From Chloroflexota bacterium (GTDB taxonomy: Bacteria; Chloroflexota; Anaerolineae; Anaerolineales; Villigracilaceae): DNA of 64,000 bases. This document shows, piece by piece, positions 1 to 8,760 of the stretch. The DNA lies in the NCBI GenBank assembly GCA_016235445.1, contig JACRLB010000029.1, positions 62,001-126,000 on the forward strand. Direction: 5' to 3'. Within the stretch, counting starts at the first letter, position 1; every line of letters begins with the position of its first letter. Under the pieces are notes generated by a model, which did not search any database, was not told the origin of the DNA, and saw nothing but the letters and a program-made list of their open reading frames with translations. A program made the position numbers and the translations under genes.

Positions 1-8
1 AGGAAATT

Positions 9-404
9 TTGAATCGCCGCCACACGCGCCGGCAGGATGAAGTGGAGTTGAAACCTGTCACCTCTGCGGCGAAGTTGATGAAGATGCGCGCGCTGGTTGA
101 GTCTGTGCATGTGGATTCGGACCTCGAAGAATATATCGCCCGCCTCGTGCATGAAACCCGCAATGACCGCCGCGTGGCAGTGGGCGCGAGTCCGCGCGCT
201 TCGCTGGCTTTCCTGAAAATGGCGCGCGCTCACGCCGCGTTGAACGGGCGTGATTTTATTTTGCCCGACGACATCAAGCGTTTTGCGAATCCCATCCTTT
301 CGCATCGCATCATCCTTTTGCCTGAATATTGGGTGGCGCGGGATATTACGGGTGAAGTGATTGACGATGTGTTTCGGAAAGTCGCTGTGCCGGTGACTTC
401 GTAG
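9..404 (+). CDS. MoxR-type AAA+ ATPase, C-terminal fragment (runs off the window start)
   Basis: ORF ends in a MoxR lid-like segment (VHETRNDRRVAVGASPRASLAFLKMARAHAALNGRDFILPDDIKRFANPILSHRI); followed by a DUF58 gene as is typical. Confidence 0.85.
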   Translation: MNRRHTRRQDEVELKPVTSAAKLMKMRALVESVHVDSDLEEYIARLVHETRNDRRVAVGASPRASLAFLKMARAHAALNGRDFILPDDIKRFANPILSHRIILLPEYWVARDITGEVIDDVFRKVAVPVTS

Positions 405-428
405 CGCAAGTCTATAGACTTGCGCTAC
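401..428. repeat. 28-bp perfect palindrome GTAGCGCAAGTCTATAGACTTGCGCTAC
   Basis: Read directly; shares core CAAGTCTATAGACTTG with palindromes at 503 and 622. Contains the MoxR stop codon. Confidence 0.9.
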
Positions 429-502
429 ACACAAGGAATTGTATGAGTCGGATTGCGCTGATCTACCTGATCGTCCTCCCTGGCGTTGGCATGTTGAACG
501 TA

Positions 503-530
503 GTAGGACAAGTCTATAGACTTGTCCTAC
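503..530. repeat. 28-bp perfect palindrome GTAGGACAAGTCTATAGACTTGTCCTAC
   Basis: Read directly. Confidence 0.9.
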
Positions 531-621
531 AGGCGTTACAAGGAATTGTATGAGTCGGATTGCTCTTTTAGCAGCGCTGATGTACCTGATCGTCCTCCCT
601 GGCGTTGGCATGTTGAACGTA

Positions 622-649
622 GTAGGACAAGTCTATAGACTTGTCCTAC
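622..649. repeat. 28-bp perfect palindrome GTAGGACAAGTCTATAGACTTGTCCTAC (second copy)
   Basis: Identical to 503-530, offset 119 bp. Confidence 0.9.
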
Positions 650-719
650 AGGCGTTACAAGGAATTGTATGAGTCGGATTGCTCTTTTAGCAGCGCTGAT
701 GGGCGTTACAAGGAATTGT

Positions 720-2012
720 ATGAGTCGGATTGCTCTTTTAGCAGCGCTGATGTACCTGATCATCCTCGCTGGCGTTGGCATGTTGAACGGGGCGATGGTG
801 GCGCTGGCCTTGCCTTTGGTTTTGTATTTGCTTGCGGGCCTGTGGCGCGGGCCAGAGGAACTGCGTCTGACTGCCGAGCGAACCGTCAGCGCGGAAAGAA
901 TCGCGCCCGGTGATTCGGTCATCGTTGAATTAAAAGTCACAAATCATGGTGAGGCGTTGGAGCAGGTTCTGCTTCACGATCCACTGCCCGCTTTTCTTAC
1001 AGTTGTTGAAGGTTCGTCGAGTCGTTTGGTCAGCATCCCTGCGAACGAAAGCATTTCATGGTCATACACTTTGCAGGGCAGGCGCGGCAGTCATTACTTT
1101 GGCGAGATCAAAGCGACTGCTGAAGACCATTGGGGATTGATCATCAAACGCGCGGTTCTTCCCACAAGCGGACAGTTGCTCATCCTACCCCCAGTTTCCC
1201 GCGTCCGACACATTGCCATCCAACCCCGCCAGACTCGTGTGTACTCCGGGGTCATCCCCGCTCACCAGGGCGGGACGGGAATCGAATTCTTCGGCTTGCG
1301 CGAATATCAAATGGGCGACTCACCGCATCACATCAACTGGCGCGTATCCGCGAGACAGGACGGCGTGATCTATTCCAACGAATATGAACAGGAGCGCGTC
1401 GCAGACGTTGGCATTGTGCTGGATGGCAGGCGGCGCGTAAATGATTTCAGCGGCGGACGTTCAATCTTTGAAGATTCTGTCCTCGCCGCGGTGGCTGTCT
1501 CTTCTTCATTGCTGTCAGAGGGCAACCGCGTTGGTTTATTCATTTACGGCAAACGCAATAAATGGACATCGCCCGGCTATGGAAAATATCAACGCGAGCG
1601 TATCATGCAAGACCTTGCCCTGGCAGAGACGGGCGAAACCCAGAATTTCAAATCGTTGATCATTCCGCGCAGGCTGTTCCCGCCCAACTCGCAGATCATC
1701 CTCATCAGCCCGCTTGGGGGAGGGGAATTAAACCTGCTTTCACAGTTGCGTACACGCGGGTTTCAACTCATGGTCATCAGCCCCGACCCTGTCTCTTTTG
1801 AAGCCCGCGTCCTTGGCGACAGTCCTTCGGTAAAACTGGCGGCCCGCATTGCCAGGCTTCAACGCGAACTATTACTGCGGGAATTGCGCCATGCAGGCGT
1901 GCAGGCGATCAATTGGGATGTGGCTCTGCCTTTCGAGCAGGCGGTGCGCGCTTCGTTGAGTCGTCCGCCTGCATTTTTGCGCGCCATCCAGCGCGGGCGC
2001 GGAGCGGGGTGA
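720..2012 (+). CDS. DUF58 domain-containing membrane protein (alternative in-frame start 669)
   Basis: N-terminal TM segments and DUF58 core (GTGIEFFGLREYQMGDSPHHINWRVSARQDGVIYSNEYEQER); downstream of MoxR. Confidence 0.85.
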   Translation: MSRIALLAALMYLIILAGVGMLNGAMVALALPLVLYLLAGLWRGPEELRLTAERTVSAERIAPGDSVIVELKVTNHGEALEQVLLHDPLPAFLTVVEGSSSRLVSIPANESISWSYTLQGRRGSHYFGEIKATAEDHWGLIIKRAVLPTSGQLLILPPVSRVRHIAIQPRQTRVYSGVIPAHQGGTGIEFFGLREYQMGDSPHHINWRVSARQDGVIYSNEYEQERVADVGIVLDGRRRVNDFSGGRSIFEDSVLAAVAVSSSLLSEGNRVGLFIYGKRNKWTSPGYGKYQRERIMQDLALAETGETQNFKSLIIPRRLFPPNSQIILISPLGGGELNLLSQLRTRGFQLMVISPDPVSFEARVLGDSPSVKLAARIARLQRELLLRELRHAGVQAINWDVALPFEQAVRASLSRPPAFLRAIQRGRGAG

Positions 2013-2014
2013 AG

Positions 2015-2509
2015 ATGACGCGTAATTTTATTTATGCTTCGATCCTCGCCTGCGCTGGCACGTTGACCTATGGCCTCGCCGCCAATGATTACATTCCCCC
2101 GTCCATCACCGTTGCGCTTTTGGGCATTGCATGGATTGTCCTTTTCGCGCGAGGCTTGCATCGTTTCAGTGGGTTTGCGTTTGCGGTCTTCATCATCCTT
2201 TCCAGTGTTTCCCTCTGGGCCGATGTATCTCCCGTGCTGGCTTTGGCGGGCGTCATTTTTTCCCTGCTCGCATGGGATTTGACGAGATTTCATCAACGCC
2301 TGCAAATGACAAATAGCCAACAGGACACCCGTAAAATGGAACGCGCACATTTTGCACGCCTGACTCTTTTGATCGGTTTAAGTTTGTTGGGGTACTTTGC
2401 CGTCACCCGCATCCAGGTCACATTGACGTTTGGTTCGGCGGCCCTGCTGGCTCTTTTGGGAATTTGGGGAATCAGCGCACTGGTCTATCGCTTGCGCAGT
2501 CACGAATAA
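2015..2509 (+). CDS. Small multi-TM membrane protein
   Basis: ORF with ATG at 2015; hydrophobic; paralogous to 3234..3755 (xLFAWDLxxxxQxL motif). Confidence 0.65.
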   Translation: MTRNFIYASILACAGTLTYGLAANDYIPPSITVALLGIAWIVLFARGLHRFSGFAFAVFIILSSVSLWADVSPVLALAGVIFSLLAWDLTRFHQRLQMTNSQQDTRKMERAHFARLTLLIGLSLLGYFAVTRIQVTLTFGSAALLALLGIWGISALVYRLRSHE

Positions 2510-2510
2510 T

Positions 2511-2586
2511 CTCCCTCACCCTAGCCCTCTCCCGAAGGGAGAGGGGACTCCCTTCCCCGTCGGGGGAAGGGTTGGGGATGAGGGCG
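2511..2586. repeat. Palindromic repeat, CCCTCACCC...CTCTCCCGAAGGGAGAG family
   Basis: CCTCACCCTAGCCCTCTCCCGAAGGGAGAGGGG...; related copies at ~10440-10520, ~31610-31710 and ~60462-60500. Confidence 0.75.
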
Positions 2587-2593
2587 CGTATTC

Positions 2594-3124
2594 TCAATCA
2601 AAATAAATATTCAAATCCGAGCAATCAAAGCGGTTCCCACAATTTGGGCAACTGACTTTGCAGTTCTTTTCGTGCATCTCACTGCCGCAGCGGTCGCAGA
2701 CCCAAATTTTCCTGCTCTCGCCGCCGTCCTCGGCGGCGTTCCACACGATCTGCTTGAAAAGGGATTTATCAAACCTGCCAATATTATCCTTCCCCAGCTT
2801 TTCCACTTCTTTCATCACCAACTCGGCATCCTCGCGGAATTTCCTCACCTGAATTCCCCTGCAAACATCAGGCCAATCTTTCAGCCACTTCAAACTTCTT
2901 CCATAGACTTTGACCGCGCCTTCGTAATTCCCGCGCGTGATATGCAGATACGTCACCGCGATTTGCAAAATCCCCCGATACAACTCCCGCACTTCACCCG
3001 TCTCATCCTTCCACGCTGTTTCCAACTCTTCATGCGCCTCGAAGAATTTTCCCTCGTTAAATAATTTCATCCCTTCAATTGCCTGTGGGTGCAAAGCGCT
3101 CATACATTCACGCAAAGCATTCAT
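2594..3124 (-). CDS. DUF309-like protein with C-terminal zinc ribbon
   Basis: LFNEGKFFEAHEELETAWKDETGEVRELYRGILQIAVTYLHITRGNYEGAVKVY is DUF309-like; C-terminal CxxC...CxxC (VCDRCGSEMHEKNCKVSCPNCGNRF). Confidence 0.7.
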   Translation of the reverse strand: MNALRECMSALHPQAIEGMKLFNEGKFFEAHEELETAWKDETGEVRELYRGILQIAVTYLHITRGNYEGAVKVYGRSLKWLKDWPDVCRGIQVRKFREDAELVMKEVEKLGKDNIGRFDKSLFKQIVWNAAEDGGESRKIWVCDRCGSEMHEKNCKVSCPNCGNRFDCSDLNIYFD

Positions 3125-3198
3125 CTTTCAACCTTCAACTTTCATCCTTCATCCTTCATCCTTTATCCTTCATCCTTCATCCTTCATCTTTCAACTTT
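3125..3198. repeat. Short-period tandem repeat (CCTTCAT)n
   Basis: Repeated cttcatccttcatcc words. Confidence 0.8.
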
Positions 3199-3233
3199 TC
3201 CATTCGGCAGTATATCATGCGGCTTCTTTTCAA

Positions 3234-3755
3234 ATGGTAGAATTTGATGCGACTGCGGAGGTTAACTTGACGGGATTTGCCCTTGTATCCAGCATTATCA
3301 TCAGCACAGGTTCGCTTGCGTGGGGCTATGCCAGCATGGGGCTTGAAACTATCCCGCGTTGGATGATTGCTTTCGGCGCGCTGTGGCTGGTTTCCCTCTG
3401 GCAGGGTTGGAAGTGGTTTTCACCGCTTGGCTTATTTCTCTCTGTATTGTCTGCCATCCTTGGATTGTGGTTCAGTTTCCCCATCGGCTGGATGTTCAGC
3501 GGCGCGATCTTCGCCCTGTTCGCATGGGATATGGCGGAACTCCGCCAAAAATTACACTTTATGACTTCAAGGGATGATGTTAAAGGCGTGGCGCGCCGCC
3601 ACATTGCGCGGGTTAGTTTTCTCACCCTCGGCGGATTATTATTCGCATCCTTTTTGATCCTTTGGTGGCGGCAGTGGACAGATGAGTGGGGGATGTTTTT
3701 ACTGGGCGCAACTTTCATTGGGTCACTGCAAATCATTGCATGGTTTAGAAGGTGA
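3234..3755 (+). CDS. Small membrane protein, paralog of 2015..2509
   Basis: FALFAWDMAELRQKLHFMTSRDDVKGVARRHIARVSFL versus SLLAWDLTRFHQRLQMTNSQQDTRKMERAHFARLTLL. Confidence 0.6.
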   Translation: MVEFDATAEVNLTGFALVSSIIISTGSLAWGYASMGLETIPRWMIAFGALWLVSLWQGWKWFSPLGLFLSVLSAILGLWFSFPIGWMFSGAIFALFAWDMAELRQKLHFMTSRDDVKGVARRHIARVSFLTLGGLLFASFLILWWRQWTDEWGMFLLGATFIGSLQIIAWFRR

Positions 3756-3776
3756 CAGCCACTTTCAAAGTAACTG

Positions 3777-4346
3777 TCACCTGTGCTTCCCAAGCCACTC
3801 CTCCGCCTCGCGCGGATGCTTGAAATGAATCAATTCCAAATGCTCATGTTCAGGGAAAGACAGCAAAATCGGCGTTTCGCGTTTGCGCCGCCAATACGTT
3901 TTGAACAGCCAGTGGAACAACGAATCTGGCGACCACAATTTTAAGTGCGTCCAAAACGTTTCGCGGTTGGTTCCCCACAAAAGTTCCCTGGTCACGGCTC
4001 TTTGAATGGTGCGGGTGAGCAAACGCCAGAAGACAACATGGAACGGATAATCCAGCCAGATGACAGCCTGCGCCTTGGGCCAGATCAAATCCCGAACGAC
4101 ATGATAATTCCCCGCCACCACCCAGCCTGATTGATTCTCGCTCATTCCCCGCTCTGAGCTGGTGACTGTTTCGACGCGCTCTCGAAACGCCCCGATATCC
4201 GCCTCCTTCCAGTTTGGCTCCCAATGCAGTGCATCCAATTCAATAAAATCCAAATTGAACTTGTCTGCAATCCCTTTTGCCAAAGTGGATTTGCCCGATG
4301 AAGTTGTGCCAATCACAATGATTCTTTGATAGCGAAATGAGTTCAT
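3777..4346 (-). CDS. P-loop nucleoside/adenylate kinase-like protein
   Basis: MNSFRYQRIIVIGTTSSGKSTLAKGIADKFNLDFIELDALHWEPNW: Walker A and FlaR/adenylate kinase-like motifs. Confidence 0.7.
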   Translation of the reverse strand: MNSFRYQRIIVIGTTSSGKSTLAKGIADKFNLDFIELDALHWEPNWKEADIGAFRERVETVTSSERGMSENQSGWVVAGNYHVVRDLIWPKAQAVIWLDYPFHVVFWRLLTRTIQRAVTRELLWGTNRETFWTHLKLWSPDSLFHWLFKTYWRRKRETPILLSFPEHEHLELIHFKHPREAEEWLGKHR

Positions 4347-4413
4347 ATTTCGGGGAGTATAATTTGCCAATCGTAAATCGTAAATCAAAAATCGTAAATT
4401 CAAACGAGGTTCC

Positions 4414-5766
4414 ATGTTCGATCTCCCCGATGATGAAATTCTCCCGCTCTCGAAAGAACACGTTTTCTGGACGTGGTCTGCCCAGGCCAAAGTCAACCCC
4501 ATTGCCATCAAGCGCGCCAAAGGCGTGTACTTTTGGGATGTGGACGACAAACGCTATCTCGACTTCAACTCCATGACGATGTGTGTGAATATCGGCCACG
4601 GCGACGAGCGCGTCATCAAAGCCATGCAGGAGCAGGCCGCGGAATTACCCTACGCCGCGCCGGGCATGGCCACGAAAATCCGCGCGCTGGCGAGCAAGGT
4701 TGTGGCAGAGGTCACACCCAAAGGCGCGTTGAGCAAGGTGCTCTTCACCCTCGGCGGCGCGGATGCAAACGAGAACGCCATCAAACTAGCGCGCGGGTAC
4801 ACAAAACGCCACAAGATTTTATCCCGCTACCGTTCGTATCACGGCGCATCCGCTGGCGCGATGGCCGCCACAGGCGATCCGCGCCGCGTGGGCTGGGAAC
4901 CGAATTTGATGACGGGCGTAGTTCATTTCCTCGACCCATACCGCTATCGTTCCACCTTTCACCGCACGAATCCGAATATTTCAGAAGAGGATTTTGCGCG
5001 TGATTATTTGAATCATTTGGAAGAGATCATCCTCTACGAGGGACCTGAATCCATCGCCTCTATCTTGCTGGAAACTGTTACGGGGACGAATGGCATTATC
5101 ATCCCGCCGCAGGGCTACATGCAGGGAGTCCGCGCCTTGTGCGACAAATACGGCATCGTGATGATCTGCGACGAAGTCATGAGCGGCTTTGGCCGCACGG
5201 GCAAAATGTTTGCCATCGAACATTGGGACGTTGTGCCAGACATCATCACCATGGCAAAGGGACTCACGTCCGCGTATGCGCCGTTGGGGGCGGTGGCGAT
5301 GAAGCCTGAAATTGCCGCGGCTTTCGATGAACATGCCTTTGAAAGCGGACTGACGTATACCTCGCATCCCATTTCTTTGGCCGCGGCTGTGGCGAACATC
5401 CAAGTTATCAGGGAGGATAAAATCGTCGAGCAAGCGGCAGGCATGGGCGGAGTCTTGAGGCGCATGTTGACGGATCTCGGCGAGTCGCATCCATCCGTTG
5501 GGGAAGTCCGCAATATTGGTTTGTTCGGCATTATCGAACTGGTCAGGGATCGAAAAACGAAAGAGCCGATGACGCCGTGGAACGGGTCATCACCTGAGAT
5601 GGTTGCGCTGAGAAAATACTGTGTGGATAATGGTTTATTTTTGTACACCCACTGGCATACGGTTTTGATCATCCCGCCGCTGATTATCAGCGAGGAGCAA
5701 TTGAAGGAAGGCATGGATATTTTGGACAAGGCGCTGGAGATCACGGACAAGGCTGTGAAAAAATGA
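4414..5766 (+). CDS. Class III (PLP-dependent) aminotransferase
   Basis: YLDFNSMTMCVNIGHGDERV, MICDEVMSGFGRTGKMFAIEHWDVVPDIITMAKGLTSAYAPLGAV. Confidence 0.9.
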   Translation: MFDLPDDEILPLSKEHVFWTWSAQAKVNPIAIKRAKGVYFWDVDDKRYLDFNSMTMCVNIGHGDERVIKAMQEQAAELPYAAPGMATKIRALASKVVAEVTPKGALSKVLFTLGGADANENAIKLARGYTKRHKILSRYRSYHGASAGAMAATGDPRRVGWEPNLMTGVVHFLDPYRYRSTFHRTNPNISEEDFARDYLNHLEEIILYEGPESIASILLETVTGTNGIIIPPQGYMQGVRALCDKYGIVMICDEVMSGFGRTGKMFAIEHWDVVPDIITMAKGLTSAYAPLGAVAMKPEIAAAFDEHAFESGLTYTSHPISLAAAVANIQVIREDKIVEQAAGMGGVLRRMLTDLGESHPSVGEVRNIGLFGIIELVRDRKTKEPMTPWNGSSPEMVALRKYCVDNGLFLYTHWHTVLIIPPLIISEEQLKEGMDILDKALEITDKAVKK

Positions 5767-5797
5767 CGGCGCTGGACTTTATCAAAAATCGGTGAAA

Positions 5798-5831
5798 TAA
5801 AAACTCCTGCTTGAAAAGCAGGAGTTTTTTG
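5798..5831. terminator. Intrinsic terminator hairpin
   Basis: AAAAACTCCTGCTTGAAAAGCAGGAGTTTTTT. Confidence 0.85.
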
Positions 5832-5836
5832 TTTTT

Positions 5837-7861
5837 CTATGGAGTTGGCGCAGGCGGCGGGATGCGATGTTCGCCCGGGAGCAACGGCATTTCCGCCATG
5901 TAGTAGGCGTGTTCGTATGCCGCAATTCCTCCGCCTTCGCCGAGGATGGGTTCGATCAGCTCGTTGCCGTTGGTGTCTATGCCAAAGAGCGTTTGATTTG
6001 AGAGCGTTTGCATTTCGATGACGAGCGGCTCCATGGTACTGCCGAAGGGCATCTCTTGCAACAACAGGGCTTTTTCAAGAATCTGCCTGGACCAGCCGCG
6101 CATGTTTTCGATGCTGATGACAACATGAGCGCTGTGCATTTTTATATTTTCGGTGGCGTCCGCGGCCTCTGCCGCATATTGGACGTGGCTGATGGCGGTG
6201 GGGATGTAGCCTAACCCGTCTTGCGGGCCGTTCTCCAGCAAACCGAATCCATCGCCGGGGTCGTTGATTGTGCCGTTCCCGTTCCAGTCACGGTACTGAG
6301 TGGCGTTGGCGCTACCCACCAGTTGATTGATGATCTCCTCGGTTTTCAAACGGAAGAGTTCTTCGTCATTGTCTTTGAAGGCCTGGTTCAATGCGATGAT
6401 GGAGTTGTCTATTTCGTCGGCGGCGTACCATAATCCCTGGATCAATGCCTCGTCATTTGGAGCGCCGTGAAAGGATACAAGCACATGCCGCGCGTGGATC
6501 AATGCCTGCGGCGGAAATACAGAGGATGCCACAACATCTGTGGACGGTTCGTCCGGGTTTGGGTCATTGTCCGATTCGATTGTAATTTCCACCTGGTCGA
6601 AGGATGCGAAGATGTTCTCCTGGCCTGGGTGGGTAAAAGATAATTGTCCCTCGGAGGCGTCATCCATTGAAATTTTGCCGACGTTGCGCCGTACCTCTCC
6701 CCCCTCTGCCAGATACCACACCTCATAATGGGCGCCCGCTTTTGGTTCGGGCAGGCCGGAGAGCGTGACAGTGACCTTGTCCATCACGGCGTTGAAGTCT
6801 AAAAAGGAAGCGCGCCCCACTGTCTGGTTATCATCCAGCGAAGCGATTGGGGCTGGCCGAAATATGAAAAAGACAATTCCCAGAATTGCCAGAACGCCGG
6901 CCCCGAGCCAAACGAACTTAAGAGACGGCCTGGCTTTTACCTCAGGCTTGGGCAGTTCGGATTGTTTCAATGAATTTGCGGTATCGATGGAGATCGTCTG
7001 CCCATTGAATACGGCCATGAATTCATCCGCCATCTCTTTGGCTGAATCGTATCGAAGGTTTGAATCTTTGGACAAGGCGCGGTTGATAACGGCTTGCAGG
7101 TCTTTTGAAATCCCCTGGATGGGCGGGGGCGGCTCGTTCAGGTGCTTCATCAAAATACCGAAGGATGATTCTGCATCAAATGGGACGGCGCCGGCGAGCA
7201 TTTCATAAAGCACCACGCCAAGCGAGTAGATGTCGGTCTTGCGATCCACCCTGTCGCCGCGCGCCTGTTCGGGGCTCATGTAGGCGGGCGTGCCGGAGAC
7301 GGTACCTGTCGAGGTTTGGATGGATGAATCGAGCAGGCGCACCAGCCCAAAGTCGGTAAGAACGGGTTCTACATCTTCGGGCAAAGGCTCATCCACGTTC
7401 ACATATCCAGTGACAGAACGCAGGAGAATATTTGCAGGTTTGATATCGCGATGAATGATATTTTGTTTGTGGGCATAATCAATGGCAGAGGCAAGCGCAG
7501 AAAGGATATGGGAAATCATATCCATCGAAAGCTTTTCCCCTTTTTTGTGCAGTGTCTTGAGGTAGCTTCCGAGGGTGGCGCCATCCACCAGTTCCATGAT
7601 GAGGCAGGGCTGGCCTTCCACGAGGTCGTAATCATACATTTGAATGATATTGGGATGACGCAGGCTTGCCACAACACGCGCCTCGCGCTCGAAGCGCATC
7701 CGTGTTTCAGGGTCCCCATCCACGTGGTCGCGCATGATCTTAACCGCCACCTTGCGGTTGAGCGAGGTGTGCTCGCCGAAATATACTTCGGCCATGCCCC
7801 CGCGCGCGATCATTTCGCCAATTTGAACTTTGTTGAGGGTTTTACCTGTCCATGCGGGCAT
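5837..7861 (-). CDS. Ser/Thr protein kinase with TM segment and C-terminal RskA (anti-sigma-K)-like extracellular domain
   Basis: [52 protein letters not shown]; then [21 protein letters not shown]... Confidence 0.85.
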   Translation of the reverse strand: MPAWTGKTLNKVQIGEMIARGGMAEVYFGEHTSLNRKVAVKIMRDHVDGDPETRMRFEREARVVASLRHPNIIQMYDYDLVEGQPCLIMELVDGATLGSYLKTLHKKGEKLSMDMISHILSALASAIDYAHKQNIIHRDIKPANILLRSVTGYVNVDEPLPEDVEPVLTDFGLVRLLDSSIQTSTGTVSGTPAYMSPEQARGDRVDRKTDIYSLGVVLYEMLAGAVPFDAESSFGILMKHLNEPPPPIQGISKDLQAVINRALSKDSNLRYDSAKEMADEFMAVFNGQTISIDTANSLKQSELPKPEVKARPSLKFVWLGAGVLAILGIVFFIFRPAPIASLDDNQTVGRASFLDFNAVMDKVTVTLSGLPEPKAGAHYEVWYLAEGGEVRRNVGKISMDDASEGQLSFTHPGQENIFASFDQVEITIESDNDPNPDEPSTDVVASSVFPPQALIHARHVLVSFHGAPNDEALIQGLWYAADEIDNSIIALNQAFKDNDEELFRLKTEEIINQLVGSANATQYRDWNGNGTINDPGDGFGLLENGPQDGLGYIPTAISHVQYAAEAADATENIKMHSAHVVISIENMRGWSRQILEKALLLQEMPFGSTMEPLVIEMQTLSNQTLFGIDTNGNELIEPILGEGGGIAAYEHAYYMAEMPLLPGEHRIPPPAPTP

Positions 7862-7912
7862 TCGCAGATTATACCCGATAGTATAATCCAGCGAATTGTG
7901 AGGAGATATTTA

Positions 7913-8398
7913 ATGCCTGTTGAACTTGAAAACGTATTACATGAACATTTGCAAGCCGGTAATTTAAAACTGTCTGCCGCTGAATCTTGCACGGGCGGGC
8001 TGGTTTCACACCGCATCACGAACGTGGCGGGTTCCTCCGCTTATTTCCCTGGCGGCATCGTCGCTTATTCTTATGAAGCCAAAGCCAGTTTGCTGGGCGT
8101 TTCGTGGGATACGCTGAATTCACACGGCGCGGTCAGCGAAGAGACCGTGCTGGAGATGGCGCGCGGCGCGCGAAAATTGTTCGCCGCCGATATTGCGGTC
8201 TCTGTCAGCGGCATTGCAGGCCCTGGCGGCGGCACGCCGGAAAAACCTGTCGGCGCCACCTGGCTGGGTCTTTCCACATCCACGGGAGAATGGGCGCGGC
8301 ATTTCCTTTGGTATGGCAACCGCGAGCAGAACAAACTTCATTCATCCGAAGCCGCCTTGCAATTTGTCCTTGATTATCTCGAAGGAAAATTGAAATGA
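7913..8398 (+). CDS. pncC: Stand-alone PncC/CinA C-terminal nicotinamide-nucleotide amidase
   Basis: [39 protein letters not shown]... canonical motif. Confidence 0.85.
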   Translation: MPVELENVLHEHLQAGNLKLSAAESCTGGLVSHRITNVAGSSAYFPGGIVAYSYEAKASLLGVSWDTLNSHGAVSEETVLEMARGARKLFAADIAVSVSGIAGPGGGTPEKPVGATWLGLSTSTGEWARHFLWYGNREQNKLHSSEAALQFVLDYLEGKLK

Positions 8399-8568
8399 AA
8401 ACCTTGCTGATGCAGATGGGCGACTCGGCTGAAGCAAAGGATTACTGCGCCTCTTCCCCCGCTCTAAGCTGGTTGCCAGTTAATTTGCCTCATCCCAGGC
8501 AGACTCCACATCTCTGCCGACCGCGACATCTTCGTGGCGCGGCGTATGTTGGGTTGGCAATCTGATTT

Positions 8569-8636
8569 TACTTACTCACCTTATGCGATATTCCGTAGGG
8601 TTGCCCCTACTGCGTAAGGTGAATTACTTACTCATG
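8569..8636. repeat. Short element with terminal inverted repeat ACTCACCTTATGCG...TGCGTAAGGTGA
   Basis: tacttactcaccttatgcgatattccgtagggttgcccctactgcgtaaggtgaattactta; similar ends at ~29402-29602. Confidence 0.65.
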
Positions 8637-8760
8637 TTACGCGCTCATGCTTCGACTGCGAGCGGGAACGAACACCCGCTCTCCGCTCAGCGCGAACTTC
8701 GTCCTCCCGAAGTCGAAGGACAGGGCGCGGAATATTCCTGTTCTGCGTAACATCAGTTAC

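Larger units (their letters stand above)
433..780 (+). repeat. Tandem/segmental duplication of the DUF58 gene start (four copies of CAAGGAATTGTATGAGTCGGATTGC)
   Basis: ATGAGTCGGATTGC at 443, 550, 669 and 720; the middle units have a 119-bp period. Confidence 0.9.

Noticed and set aside
420-780. Possible CRISPR array at the repeats
   Set aside because: Units are long duplications of a gene start with no variable spacers and no cas genes.
536-940. Minus-strand ORF with repeated SAAKRAIRLIQFLVTP
   Set aside because: Antisense reading through the duplicated DUF58 start; the repeat in the peptide reflects the DNA duplication.
5115-5750. Minus-strand ORF opposite the class III aminotransferase
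   Set aside because: Antisense artefact of high-GC coding sequence.
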